A stretch of 24,438 nt of DNA from UBA1447 sp002329225 (GCA_050946835.1 JBMNVN010000012.1:1-24438); one strand, 5' to 3'; shown: positions 8,415 through 15,735, numbered from the stretch's first letter. Notes: a model not told the origin generated them from the letters alone. Made by a program: numbers and translations.

Positions 8415-8443
8415 AATATACCTCCCCCGCCTATATTTGTCAA
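8415..8443 (-). promoter_or_regulatory. Sigma-A type promoter of the dockerin operon
   Basis: On the minus strand TTGACA (8438-8443) is followed after 17 bases by TATATT (8415-8420): a perfect -35, ideal spacing and a near-consensus -10. Confidence 0.75.
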
Positions 8444-8781
8444 CTGCAAACAGAACGGAGAACAATTCTTTGTGGGTTTTTAATAAGGCAGGGGGTTGCG
8501 TTTTGTATGTATTGCACAAATAATTAATTGATTAAATCGCAGAAAAAACGGTTCGGAACTATATATAGTGTACAGGGAAAGAATTTGACCAAGTTGTTGC
8601 ATCATTTTACACGTTGCAGGCTATTTTTTTACCGCCCGGAATATGCCATATATTATATATAGTATAACATAATACGAAACGGTTGAGGTTAGTCAGTCTT
8701 ATTGCAATCCCATTTTTACGAAAAAACGGTGCGAAATGTTCTTTGACTGCCTCAGAAGATAAAAAGTTAACAATTCCCGCC
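8444..8781. other. AT-rich intergenic stretch between divergent genes
   Basis: No supported gene. It holds alternating AT stretches (tatatatagtg near 8570, and a second around 8650-8675 that could supply -10 boxes on either strand), but no -35 at proper spacing that I would defend. I see no hairpin with a T tract and no known RNA. Confidence 0.4.
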
Positions 8782-8810
8782 TTGACTTAACGGGTGCAAT
8801 GGCTTAACAT
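8782..8810 (+). promoter_or_regulatory. Probable sigma-A promoter for the aldehyde dehydrogenase gene
   Basis: TTGACT (8782-8787), a 17-base spacer and TAACAT (8805-8810), placed 41 bases before the ATG at 8852. Confidence 0.6.
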
Positions 8811-8851
8811 TTACTAAAAAGTATAAGTTTTTAAAGAATTGAGGTAGAAAA

Positions 8852-10369
8852 ATGAAGGAAGTCCGTAAACTGAAGTATTTTTCCGGAGGGAAATGGCTTG
8901 AAAGCGAATCCGGCCAATACATGGATGTTTTTAACCCCAGCACCGGCGAGGTTTTGGCGCAGGCTCCCCGCTGCACGGCCGCCGAGGTTGAAGGGGCAAT
9001 AGCCGCAGCGAAAGAGGCTTTTAAAACATGGTCCGATGTACCCGTTTTCAGGCGGACTCAGGTACTCTATAATTTCCGCAATCTGCTTGAGGAACATATG
9101 GATGAGCTGACCGATTTGGTGGCAAGAGAACACGGTAAGGTTTGGGCGGAAGCTAAAGGCGACATTTTAAAGGTAAAAGAACCGGTAGAATTTGCCTGCG
9201 GCGCCCCCTCCCTTATGTTGGGTGAAAGTCTGATGGATACTTCCTCCGGCTATGACACGGTTTTGTACCGGGAGCCTCTGGGAGTTTTTGCCGGAATCGT
9301 GCCCTTTAACTTCCCCGGAATGATTCCCATGGGTTGGATGGCGCCTTTGTGCATTGCAACGGGCAATACCATGGTTATTAAGGCCGCTTCCATGACACCG
9401 ATGACGGCGCTCAGGCTGACGGAACTCTGGCAGGAGGCGGGTTTACCGGACGGGGTTCTGAACATTTTGACCTGTTCCCGTAATGAAGCCGAAATATTCT
9501 TAACTCACCCCGATGTTAAGGGTGTCAGCTTTGTAGGTTCCACAAGTGTGGGGCTGCATATATACAAAACCGCCGCCGCCAACGGCAAGCGGGTACAGGC
9601 TCTGTGCGAGGCGAAAAACCACGGTCTTGTGCTGGAAGATGCCGCCCTGGAGCGCAGTGCAAGGGGAATTATCAACTCATCCTTCGGTTGTGCGGGGGAA
9701 AGGTGTATGGCTTTACCCGTCATTGTTGCGCAGGAAAGCATTGCCGATGAACTTGTCGGGCTGCTTGTGAAATATGCAAAAGAGCTGAAGTTGGGCCCGG
9801 CCTACGATAAAGAGTCCACCTTGGGCCCCCTTGTGACGGATGCGCACAGACAGTCCGTGGTAAAGTGGATAGAAAAAGGTGTTGAAGAAGGTGCGGAACT
9901 TGTTTTAGACGGGCGTAACGTAACCGTGCCCGGTTATGAGAAGGGCTTTTATTTAGGCCCCACAATATTTGACCGTGTAACTCCGGAAATGAGTATAGGC
10001 AGTAAAGAGATTTTCGGCCCCGTGCTTTGCATTAAGCGGGTTAAGACCTTTGAAGAAGGGCTGGAGCTTATGAACGCCAACGAGTTCGCAAACGGCTCGG
10101 TTATATTCACCCAGAGCGGCTACTATGCCAGAGAGTTTGCCAGAAATACTCACGGCGGCATGGTTGGTGTGAATGTGGGTATACCTGTACCCGTAGGCAT
10201 CTTCCCCTTTAACGGGCATAAACGCTCTTTCTTCGGCGATTTGCACACCCTGGGCAAAGACGGAGTACGGTTCTTTACAGAATCGAAAACCGTCACCACC
10301 CGCTGGTTTGACGAGAAAGAGATGAAAGCGAAAAAGGTGGACACCTGGGACGGTTCCGTGGGAGGCTGA
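8852..10369 (+). CDS. mmsA: Methylmalonate-semialdehyde dehydrogenase (CoA-acylating) family protein
   Basis: 505 residues, close to the 485-500 usual for MmsA/IolA, from an ATG behind TTGAGGTAG. These enzymes oxidise methylmalonate or malonate semialdehyde with NAD and CoA, giving propionyl-CoA or acetyl-CoA in valine, myo-inositol or thymine breakdown. Visible marks are PFNFPGMIPMWM-like residues from 151 (as PFNFPGMIPMGWMAPL), the cofactor-binding FVGSTSVG at 228-235, AKNH at 254-257 typical of this family in place of the hydrolytic ELGGK motif, and the nucleophile in GCAGERCMA, Cys285. Near the C-terminus GIPVPVGIFPFNGHK also fits the family. No inositol, valine or propionate genes lie beside it, so its real substrate cannot be read from context. 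An ABC ATPase gene follows 48 bases on. Cytoplasmic. Family assignment is firm, substrate is inferred. Confidence 0.92.
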   Translation: MKEVRKLKYFSGGKWLESESGQYMDVFNPSTGEVLAQAPRCTAAEVEGAIAAAKEAFKTWSDVPVFRRTQVLYNFRNLLEEHMDELTDLVAREHGKVWAEAKGDILKVKEPVEFACGAPSLMLGESLMDTSSGYDTVLYREPLGVFAGIVPFNFPGMIPMGWMAPLCIATGNTMVIKAASMTPMTALRLTELWQEAGLPDGVLNILTCSRNEAEIFLTHPDVKGVSFVGSTSVGLHIYKTAAANGKRVQALCEAKNHGLVLEDAALERSARGIINSSFGCAGERCMALPVIVAQESIADELVGLLVKYAKELKLGPAYDKESTLGPLVTDAHRQSVVKWIEKGVEEGAELVLDGRNVTVPGYEKGFYLGPTIFDRVTPEMSIGSKEIFGPVLCIKRVKTFEEGLELMNANEFANGSVIFTQSGYYAREFARNTHGGMVGVNVGIPVPVGIFPFNGHKRSFFGDLHTLGKDGVRFFTESKTVTTRWFDEKEMKAKKVDTWDGSVGG

Positions 10370-10389
10370 GGGGAAATAGTGCTCCCCTC
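10368..10389 (+). other. Small hairpin overlapping the mmsA stop codon
   Basis: gagggga pairs with tcccctc across an 8-base loop. There is no T tract, so it is not a convincing terminator. It may only weaken coupling to the ABC gene downstream. Confidence 0.35.
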
Positions 10390-10417
10390 CCCTGTTGCGT
10401 CAGAAAGGGAATGAATT

Positions 10418-11119
10418 ATGGCACATTTAATTGATGTTCGGGATATGTATAAGATCTATAACCCGGGAGAAAATGAGGTTCGGGCACTCGACGGCGTGAG
10501 CCTGACCATTGACAGGGGTGAACTTGTTGCCATAATCGGTCAGTCGGGTTCGGGCAAATCCACTCTTATGAATATGTTGGGGCTTTTGGATGAACCTACC
10601 AGCGGAACTTACTTTTTAGACGGCAAAGACACCAAAGATCTGACCGATGACGAGATGTCCGAAATACGCAATAAGCAGATAGGCTTCATATTTCAGGGTT
10701 TCAACCTTATTTCGAGCCTGACGGCTCAGGAAAATGTGGAACTCCCCCTGGTTTACCGGGGTATGAGGGCGGATGAAAGGCATAAACTTTCCCAAGAGGC
10801 ACTGGAAAGAGTGGGGTTGGAAAACCGAAAAAAGCATCTGCCAACCGAACTTTCAGGCGGGCAGCAGCAAAGGGTCGCCATAGCCCGGGCCGTAGCCGCC
10901 AGACCGCCTATTATCCTGGCGGATGAGCCTACGGGAAACCTGGATTCCCGCTCCGGGGTAGAAGTCATGAGGGTTCTGCACGAACTGAGCGAAGAAGGAC
11001 GCACCGTAATTCTGATTACCCACGACAACGATATAGCGGAAACCGCCAGAAGAATAGTACGGATACATGACGGAAAAATTGTGGAAGACCGGAACAAGGT
11101 CGAATTAAACGAAATGTAA
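10418..11119 (+). CDS. ABC transporter ATP-binding protein, MacB/LolD type
   Basis: 233 residues, normal for this class, from an ATG with AAAGGGA upstream. All nucleotide-binding motifs are intact: Walker A GQSGSGKST (41-49), Q-loop glutamine at 93, signature LSGGQQQRVAIARA from 145, Walker B IILADEPTGNLD from 165 and the switch histidine at 202. The NLISSLTAQENVELPL stretch is characteristic of the MacB/LolD/FtsE-like branch, whose partners are FtsX-type permeases that export peptides, lipoproteins or drugs or work mechanically on the envelope. Here no permease follows: a strong terminator comes 15 bases after the stop and the next genes are convergent. It must pair with a permease encoded elsewhere or be a remnant of a larger operon. 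Peripheral to the membrane. Substrate unknown. Confidence 0.93.
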   Translation: MAHLIDVRDMYKIYNPGENEVRALDGVSLTIDRGELVAIIGQSGSGKSTLMNMLGLLDEPTSGTYFLDGKDTKDLTDDEMSEIRNKQIGFIFQGFNLISSLTAQENVELPLVYRGMRADERHKLSQEALERVGLENRKKHLPTELSGGQQQRVAIARAVAARPPIILADEPTGNLDSRSGVEVMRVLHELSEEGRTVILITHDNDIAETARRIVRIHDGKIVEDRNKVELNEM

Positions 11120-11133
11120 AAAAAATAAAATTT

Positions 11134-11171
11134 AAAAGGCTGTGCAAGTTTGTTTTTTGCACAGCCTTTTT
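11134..11171. terminator. Bidirectional intrinsic terminator
   Basis: A 14-bp perfect stem (11134-11147 with 11157-11170) and a 9-base loop, flanked by T-rich sequence on both strands. It ends the plus-strand ABC gene and the convergent minus-strand ywlG transcript. Confidence 0.9.
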
Positions 11172-11189
11172 GTATGTCCGGGGATAGAT

Positions 11190-11744
11190 TTACAGCAACG
11201 ACTCGTCATAAAGGGCGGAGGGGCCGCCTATATACTTGGGTCTGGTGCGCACACCGATTACCGCCGCACTGCCCACCCTGTTATTGGCAAGCCTTATGGG
11301 GACGGCCACTGTCTTTAAATGCATACCGATGAGGGTACTGCCGATGTCCAAGCCGGCATCGGCTTTAATTCCCTCCAAAGCAACGGGATTTGTAAAGCCT
11401 TTGTATGCGGCGGTGGCAAAAGAGCCGCCCGCTTTGGGCTGAGGTACAACATTGACAATCTCCGCACCCGGGAGCAGCGCCGCCCGTTCAATAATAATTG
11501 CACGGTTGAGCCTTTCACAGCACTGGGCGGCCAAAAACACGCCGGCGGGGTTTAAGGCTTCCGTTATGCCCTCATAAACCGCCGCGCCCACTTCCGGTCT
11601 GGAGTCGGTACCAATGGTACTGCCCGCAATTTCGCTGGAAGAACAGCCGACAATCACGATGTCACCGGGTTTAAGTTTTGACCTCTCAAGCAATTCCGCC
11701 GCAGCAAAAGTTGCCTGTTGTTTTATTGTTTGTAAAGATTCCAC
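11190..11744 (-). CDS. ywlG: UPF0340 (DUF436, YwlG-like) protein
   Basis: 184 residues, the usual size of the family. The start is GTG 11742-11744 behind GGAGGTG. Recognisable family features are a PGDIVIVGCSSSEIAG stretch, then GTDSRPEVG, AAQCCERLNRA and VNVVPQPKAGGSFA. Structures of the family show an alpha/beta fold, but no biochemical role is established to my knowledge. The gene lies 30 bases downstream of an ECF transporter S-component gene and is probably co-transcribed with it. It ends just before the shared terminator. Cytoplasmic, with no signal peptide or membrane segment. Function unknown. Confidence 0.9.
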   Translation of the reverse strand: MESLQTIKQQATFAAAELLERSKLKPGDIVIVGCSSSEIAGSTIGTDSRPEVGAAVYEGITEALNPAGVFLAAQCCERLNRAIIIERAALLPGAEIVNVVPQPKAGGSFATAAYKGFTNPVALEGIKADAGLDIGSTLIGMHLKTVAVPIRLANNRVGSAAVIGVRTRPKYIGGPSALYDESLL

Positions 11745-11774
11745 GGAGCACCTCCGAATGATATTCTTTTAAAA

Positions 11775-12275
11775 TCAGTTGTTCAGGTATTTTACCGGAG
11801 TCTTTTTTAAGACTTCGTTTAATAATACGGCTAAAACAGCATTGACTACCCCTTGCACCGTATTGCCGAATATGCTTGCAACCGCACCCTCAACACCGTA
11901 TAGGAAGATTTCCCCTATAAAATAACCGAAAACCATAAAAAGGCCGGCGGGAAGCGCCGCCAAAAGGGCGTATTTACGCTTCATTTTTTTATAAATCAGG
12001 CCGCAGATAAGGCCCTCAAGGCCCTTAACAATAAAAGTTATCGGGGCATAAATCGCGTAGCCGGAGACAAGGTCGGCCAAGGCGCTGCCAAGGGAACCGG
12101 CGGTAAAACCCGCCAAAGGTCCCAAAAGGAAAGCGGCAAGCATAAGCAGGGTGTCACCGAAGTTGACATAACCGTTTGCCACAAGCCCCGGTACTCTTAA
12201 AAAGAGAGTACTCACCGCCGTAAGTGCGGCCATCATGGCAAAGAGAGCAATTTTCTGTATTTTTGACTTTTTCAT
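11775..12275 (-). CDS. ECF transporter S component (substrate-binding membrane protein)
   Basis: 166 residues with about five or six hydrophobic helices and a basic N-terminus. ATG 12273-12275 follows TAGGGAG. The region VNFGDTLLMLAAFLLGPLAG followed by GSALADLVSGY and TFIVKGLEGLI is typical of S components of energy-coupling factor transporters, which capture vitamins or vitamin precursors and work with a shared EcfA-EcfA'-EcfT module encoded elsewhere. The pattern belongs to the group that includes riboflavin, hydroxymethylpyrimidine and pyridoxine carriers. I cannot choose the substrate from sequence, and no vitamin riboswitch or biosynthesis gene lies beside it. Downstream is ywlG at 30 bases. 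Confidence 0.87.
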   Translation of the reverse strand: MKKSKIQKIALFAMMAALTAVSTLFLRVPGLVANGYVNFGDTLLMLAAFLLGPLAGFTAGSLGSALADLVSGYAIYAPITFIVKGLEGLICGLIYKKMKRKYALLAALPAGLFMVFGYFIGEIFLYGVEGAVASIFGNTVQGVVNAVLAVLLNEVLKKTPVKYLNN

Positions 12276-12322
12276 AATACTCCCTAATCGATATAAAAAA
12301 TACCGTTAATCTTTCTATGAAT

Positions 12323-12378
12323 ATTATACTCCGATTATCCGGCATTTAACACAATTATTTTACCAATATTTTACCAAA
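12323..12378 (-). promoter_or_regulatory. Probable promoter of the ECF S-component gene with upstream direct repeats
   Basis: On the minus strand TATAAT lies at 12323-12328, 48 bases before the ATG, with no convincing -35. At 12357-12378 two adjacent 11-bp copies (attttaccaat, attttaccaaa on the plus strand) occupy the place where an activator could bind one helical turn apart. The -10 is reasonable. The operator role is conjecture. Confidence 0.45.
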
Positions 12379-12379
12379 A

Positions 12380-12435
12380 AGAAGAAGCCCCGGCTACTGC
12401 TTTTGCGGTTTTCCGCAACAGTTCCAAGGCTTTTT
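12380..12435 (-). terminator. Intrinsic terminator of the 3D-domain gene
   Basis: An interrupted stem in which AAGCC pairs with GGCTT outside, ACTG with CAGT, then TTGCGG with CCGCAA round a 4-base loop. On the minus strand it is followed by CTTCTTCTTTTT. It lies about 40 bases after the stop at 12477. Confidence 0.75.
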
Positions 12436-12476
12436 TGTGTTTTAGGGCCTTAATGCTCCTTAAAAGCTATTGAGCC

Positions 12477-13721
12477 TTAGTCGAGGACATATATACGCAC
12501 ACCGCGGCGGCCCCAGACATAACAGTCATCAAAGGTATCGAGATAAACATCTATGGTGCAGCTGTTCCTTTTTGCAAAGCCGCCGGTATCAGCCGCTATA
12601 CAATAGCCGTAGACATATTGGCCGTCAAGGGTAACAACAAAGAGTCTGGTGCCGTAGGGAAACTGCTTGGGATTGACGGCAATATAGCCGGTTTGTGCGG
12701 GTCTGCCCGAGGCGGTGCCGCCTCCGCCGGAATAGGCCGTTGCGGTGCCGTCAACAATACGTGTGTAATTTGTTGGAAGGCCGTCGGGACCGAGTTTAAT
12801 ATCCGCCGGCACGGGAAGGGGCGAGATGGGCTTACTCCCCGAGCGGATGGTTATTTTACGCAGAGTGCCGACAAGAGTGATTTGCTGAACCGGTTTTTCA
12901 AGAACTTTTGTGGAGATAACTTCAGCGCTTTCAAAAACTCCGTTGACAATTCTGTCTTTATAAACCACTTCGTTTTTGCCTTTAACGCCCTTTTGAATTA
13001 CCTTTTTTTCTCCCCTGTACATTTCAGAGGTCTTTTTGGTGACTTTTTCAAAGGGAACCGTTTCCCGCTCCGTGTGTTCTTTATAAGTAACCCGTAAAAC
13101 TTTGACAACCATACCGGGGGTAAGTTTTTCTTCGGCGGGGGGCTTGGTTTCATCATCTTCCCCAAGGGTTACACCTGCCATTTTGAGGGCGTCTTTAACG
13201 GTTCCCACGGCGGTTTCAAGTTCGGTTTTTTCACCGTCCGCTTCCACCGTCACGCCGAAGGCTCTGTGTATAAAGATGTTCAGACCTTCGGATACGAGTT
13301 GGTCAAGAGCGGGTTCGAATTGATCTTTAGGGTTTAAGGTGATGCCGTTGAGGGCAAGAGTTTTTTCCACGTCTTTGACGCCGACAAAGATTTCAGACAA
13401 ATCGCCGTCGTTTATCCTTACCGAGCAGGCGCGGTAAACGTTGAGGGTTGAATCTTCACCTTTAACAAAGGCGGAGGTGTCGAGAAAATCGTTTTCGCCC
13501 AGAGTTATGCCCTGCTGTTCGAGTACTTCTTCGGGCGTGTCTTTGAAAGTGTTGACTGTTTGGGTTGATATGCCGTCGTTAATGGTGACCTTGTAGCTTG
13601 CAAGGGCGGAAGCTACAACCATGGTTAAGGATATAATCAATACAAAAGATATAACTCCGATAACTACATGCGCTCTGCGCAATTCAGGCCCTGCATCGCC
13701 GTTACTGTTTGAATCTGACAT
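12477..13721 (-). CDS. YabE-like membrane-anchored protein with DUF348, G5 and 3D domains
   Basis: 414 residues from ATG 13719-13721 with AAAGGAG upstream. Residues of about 18-42 are a transmembrane segment or uncleaved signal. Three DUF348 repeats follow at about 45-85, 99-140 and 155-195 (each with an x-V-x-x-A-L/V-x-x-x-G-I/V-T-L pattern), a G5 domain at about 208-285 (E-T-V-P-F, then GVKGKNEVVYKDRIVNG), and a 3D domain at about 322-414 containing TATAYS, GRPAQTGYIAVNPKQFPYGT, A-A-D378-T-G-G and I-D391-V-Y. The 3D domain has the MltA-type double-psi barrel with essential aspartates. G5 and DUF348 are linked to the envelope. The expected role is a peptidoglycan-cleaving enzyme in cell-wall turnover or resuscitation, as in B. 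subtilis YabE and relatives. Monocistronic, with its own promoter and terminator. Confidence 0.93.
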   Translation of the reverse strand: MSDSNSNGDAGPELRRAHVVIGVISFVLIISLTMVVASALASYKVTINDGISTQTVNTFKDTPEEVLEQQGITLGENDFLDTSAFVKGEDSTLNVYRACSVRINDGDLSEIFVGVKDVEKTLALNGITLNPKDQFEPALDQLVSEGLNIFIHRAFGVTVEADGEKTELETAVGTVKDALKMAGVTLGEDDETKPPAEEKLTPGMVVKVLRVTYKEHTERETVPFEKVTKKTSEMYRGEKKVIQKGVKGKNEVVYKDRIVNGVFESAEVISTKVLEKPVQQITLVGTLRKITIRSGSKPISPLPVPADIKLGPDGLPTNYTRIVDGTATAYSGGGGTASGRPAQTGYIAVNPKQFPYGTRLFVVTLDGQYVYGYCIAADTGGFAKRNSCTIDVYLDTFDDCYVWGRRGVRIYVLD

Positions 13722-13796
13722 CAGGTATGCTCCTTTTCGAACGCCGCTATTTCAGTTTTGCCGTGCGGCACTCTCTTATTTGCTTGCCTTTGCCAA

Positions 13797-13824
13797 ATAT
13801 TACTCAATTTTTTTGCTCTGTCAA
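13797..13824 (-). promoter_or_regulatory. Sigma-A promoter of the 3D-domain gene
   Basis: On the minus strand TTGACA (13819-13824), 16 bases, then TAATAT (13797-13802). About 75 bases upstream of the start codon. Confidence 0.72.
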
Positions 13825-13982
13825 ATGTTTTGACTTCCATTTTTTGTTGACATTGCACAAGAATACCCGCCCGATACGGCATCTCAGTTTGACAATTATT
13901 CCTTTTCGACAATTTAGCCCCTTTGTTTTTTGTGGGATATTGAAAAGTTGCAAAACGGGCTTTTTTTGAGGTTTTAATGCAT

Positions 13983-14016
13983 AAAAAGAAACAAACCCGC
14001 ATTTTTGCAGGTTTGT
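13983..14016 (-). terminator. Intrinsic terminator of fic
   Basis: ACAAACCTGC pairs with GCGGGTTTGT (one G-T pair) round a 6-base loop, followed on the minus strand by TTTCTTTTT. It starts about 20 bases after the fic stop. Confidence 0.85.
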
Positions 14017-14034
14017 ATCAGTTATTTATTAAAT

Positions 14035-14778
14035 CTATACATTGATCTGAAGCAATCGCATCATTTCTTTTTGGGTTTCCACTTCCTGTTCCGCAATAAA
14101 CTGCACAAACCTGGAAGCCTCTCCCCTGCTCTGATACAGGCGTATGCAGCCGTAATAATCCAATCTGTAAACAGGCGGTACAATAACGGGCAAATAACCT
14201 TTTTGAATAAGGGCAAGGTTTGTAAGCAACCTTGCGGTTCTGCCGTTCCCGTCTATAAAAGGATGAATTGTTACAAACTTTAAATGCAGGAGTGCGGCAA
14301 ACTCCACGGGATGATATTTACCCCGCTCGTTCTTAATCCAACTTTCAAGCTCAGCCATTTTTTCATCCAACTCTTCAGGGAGAGGAAAAACACAGTCAGA
14401 ACCCGAAATAAATACCGGTTGCTTCCTCCATACTCCGGCGTTTTCGGCGTCTATATCATAATAAAAGAGTTTGTGAAGGGTTAAAATGTTTTCGGTCGTA
14501 ACTGTATCGCTGTCAAGCAAAGTGAACATATAATCATACGCTTTGCCGTGACCGATTGCTTCATAGGTGTATCTAAGGGGTTTTCCGCCTACTGTTAAGC
14601 CGTCTTCAAGCAGTATTTTTGTCTCGCTTTCGGTAAGAGTATTACCCTCGATAGCGTTTGATGACCATGTTGTGCCGACCCTGTAATAATCACGGATTTG
14701 CTTCAGCATTTCGCCCTCAAAGGGTCTGTATCGGTCTATTGCCGATTTATTGAGGTCTATCTTTTGAAAAATGCTCAT
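14035..14778 (-). CDS. fic: Fic-family AMP transferase with N-terminal inhibitory motif
   Basis: 247 residues. ATG 14776-14778 is chosen because TTTGGAGGAACA lies directly before it. An ATG 12 codons upstream has no site. The Fic motif is complete, HPFIDGNGRTAR at 172-183, with the catalytic His172. An inhibitory helix motif S-x-x-A-I-E-G-N is present at about 39-46 with Glu44, of the form (S/T)xxxE(G/N). This makes it a class II Fic protein, held inactive by its own N-terminal helix rather than by a separate antitoxin. Fic enzymes transfer AMP (or another phosphate-linked group) from a nucleotide to hydroxyl side chains of target proteins. The target is unknown. It lies just downstream of the rplM-rpsI terminator, with its own terminator after it. 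Read-through from the ribosomal operon may supply its transcription, as I see no clear promoter. Confidence 0.92.
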   Translation of the reverse strand: MSIFQKIDLNKSAIDRYRPFEGEMLKQIRDYYRVGTTWSSNAIEGNTLTESETKILLEDGLTVGGKPLRYTYEAIGHGKAYDYMFTLLDSDTVTTENILTLHKLFYYDIDAENAGVWRKQPVFISGSDCVFPLPEELDEKMAELESWIKNERGKYHPVEFAALLHLKFVTIHPFIDGNGRTARLLTNLALIQKGYLPVIVPPVYRLDYYGCIRLYQSRGEASRFVQFIAEQEVETQKEMMRLLQINV

Positions 14779-14823
14779 ATTGTTCCTCCAAATACGGAAC
14801 TGATTGAACCACACAGTTGCCTA

Positions 14824-14862
14824 AGAAAGCCCCACATTCCTTGAAAACAGGGAATATGAGGC
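14824..14862 (-). terminator. Intrinsic terminator of rplM-rpsI
   Basis: Twelve-base arms (14829-14840 and 14851-14862) pair with two G-T pairs round a 10-base loop, followed on the minus strand by TTTCTT. It lies 28 bases after the rpsI stop. Confidence 0.75.
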
Positions 14863-14889
14863 ATTCCTGACAGACAATATCGCTCTCGT

Positions 14890-15288
14890 TTATCTCTTTG
14901 AGAACTGGGGCGCTCTGCGGGCAGCCTTCAAGCCGTACTTCTTTCTTTCCTTCATTCTGGGGTCTCTGGTGAGGAAACCGGCTTTTTTAAGAACGGGGCG
15001 CAGTTCTTCGTCAAAAAGAAGAAGGGCACGGGAAACGCCGTGACGGATAGCGCCCGCCTGACCGGTAACGCCGCCGCCGTTGACACGGCAGACGATGTCA
15101 AACTTATCCTGCGTGCCGGTGAGAATGAGGGGCTGACGCACGATGAGTTTGAGGGTTTCAAGGCCGAAATAGTCGTCAATATCACGGTCGTTAATGGTGA
15201 TTGTTCCGGTACCGGGATAAACACGGACTCTGGCTACTGATTCTTTTCTGCGGCCTGTGCCGTAAAAGAACGGATTATTATCGTACAT
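14890..15288 (-). CDS. rpsI: 30S ribosomal protein S9
   Basis: 132 residues, near the usual 130. It shows FYGTGRRKESVARVRVYPGT near the N-terminus, GGGVTGQAGAIRHGVSRAL in the middle and the basic C-terminal tail ending FSKR that reaches the ribosomal P site. ATG 15286-15288 lies nine bases after GGAGG. An out-of-frame ATG at 15295 stops after five codons. It lies 18 bases downstream of rplM, the conserved L13-S9 operon. Confidence 0.98.
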   Translation of the reverse strand: MYDNNPFFYGTGRRKESVARVRVYPGTGTITINDRDIDDYFGLETLKLIVRQPLILTGTQDKFDIVCRVNGGGVTGQAGAIRHGVSRALLLFDEELRPVLKKAGFLTRDPRMKERKKYGLKAARRAPQFSKR

Positions 15289-15306
15289 TATTCATTGCCT
15301 CCCTTC

Positions 15307-15735
15307 TTAAAGCGCCCATTCTTCGGGCTTTTGCGATTGATGCGGATGTTCGGCGGAAGCGCTGACACGAAGACGTGTAAGAGCTTTACGCCCTAACGTG
15401 TTATCCGGCAGCATGCCTTTTACGGCTTTGTAGACGACAAATTCGGGCTTCGTTTCCATAAGCCTGTCGTACCTGACCTTTTTAAGGTTGCCGATATAAC
15501 CGGTGTGACGGTAGTAGTATTTTTGCTCGAGTTTTTTACCGGTGAGCACAGCCTTTTCCGCATTAATGATGACGACATGGTCACCGCAATCCGCATGGGG
15601 GGTGAATACGGGCTTATGTTTGCCCCGCAAAAGCGTGGCGGCCTGAGTGGCAACACGGCCCAGGGGTTTGCCGGCGGCGTCAATCAGGTACCACTTGCGG
15701 GCAACATCCTGCGCCTTGGCCATATAGGTTGACAT
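15307..15735 (-). CDS. rplM: 50S ribosomal protein L13
   Basis: 142 residues, normal length. Family landmarks are KWYLIDAAGKPLGRVATQAA, LRGKHKP, then GDHVVIINAEK and the KGMLPDNTLGRKAL stretch. ATG 15733-15735 is preceded by ACGGAGGTATTCCT. First gene of the rplM-rpsI pair, with a consensus-like promoter 76 bases upstream of the start codon. Confidence 0.98.
   Translation of the reverse strand: MSTYMAKAQDVARKWYLIDAAGKPLGRVATQAATLLRGKHKPVFTPHADCGDHVVIINAEKAVLTGKKLEQKYYYRHTGYIGNLKKVRYDRLMETKPEFVVYKAVKGMLPDNTLGRKALTRLRVSASAEHPHQSQKPEEWAL

Larger units (their letters stand above)
13722..14034. other. Intergenic region between fic and the 3D-domain gene
   Basis: About 310 bases holding the fic terminator, the 3D-gene promoter and about 75 bases of 5' leader with the ribosome binding site. 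I looked for a c-di-AMP (ydaO) or other riboswitch, since cell-wall hydrolase genes often have one, and saw none. The T/A-rich remainder shows nothing further. Confidence 0.5.

Noticed and set aside
8217..8519. 100-codon minus-strand frame in the leader of the dockerin operon
   Set aside because: It begins at TTG upstream of the promoter at 8415-8443, without a ribosome binding site, and has no family features. Only its last 57 codons could be in the transcript, and those are weakly supported.
13721..14002. 93-codon minus-strand frame upstream of the 3D-domain gene
   Set aside because: It runs through the fic terminator and the 3D-gene promoter, has a random composition and no start signal.
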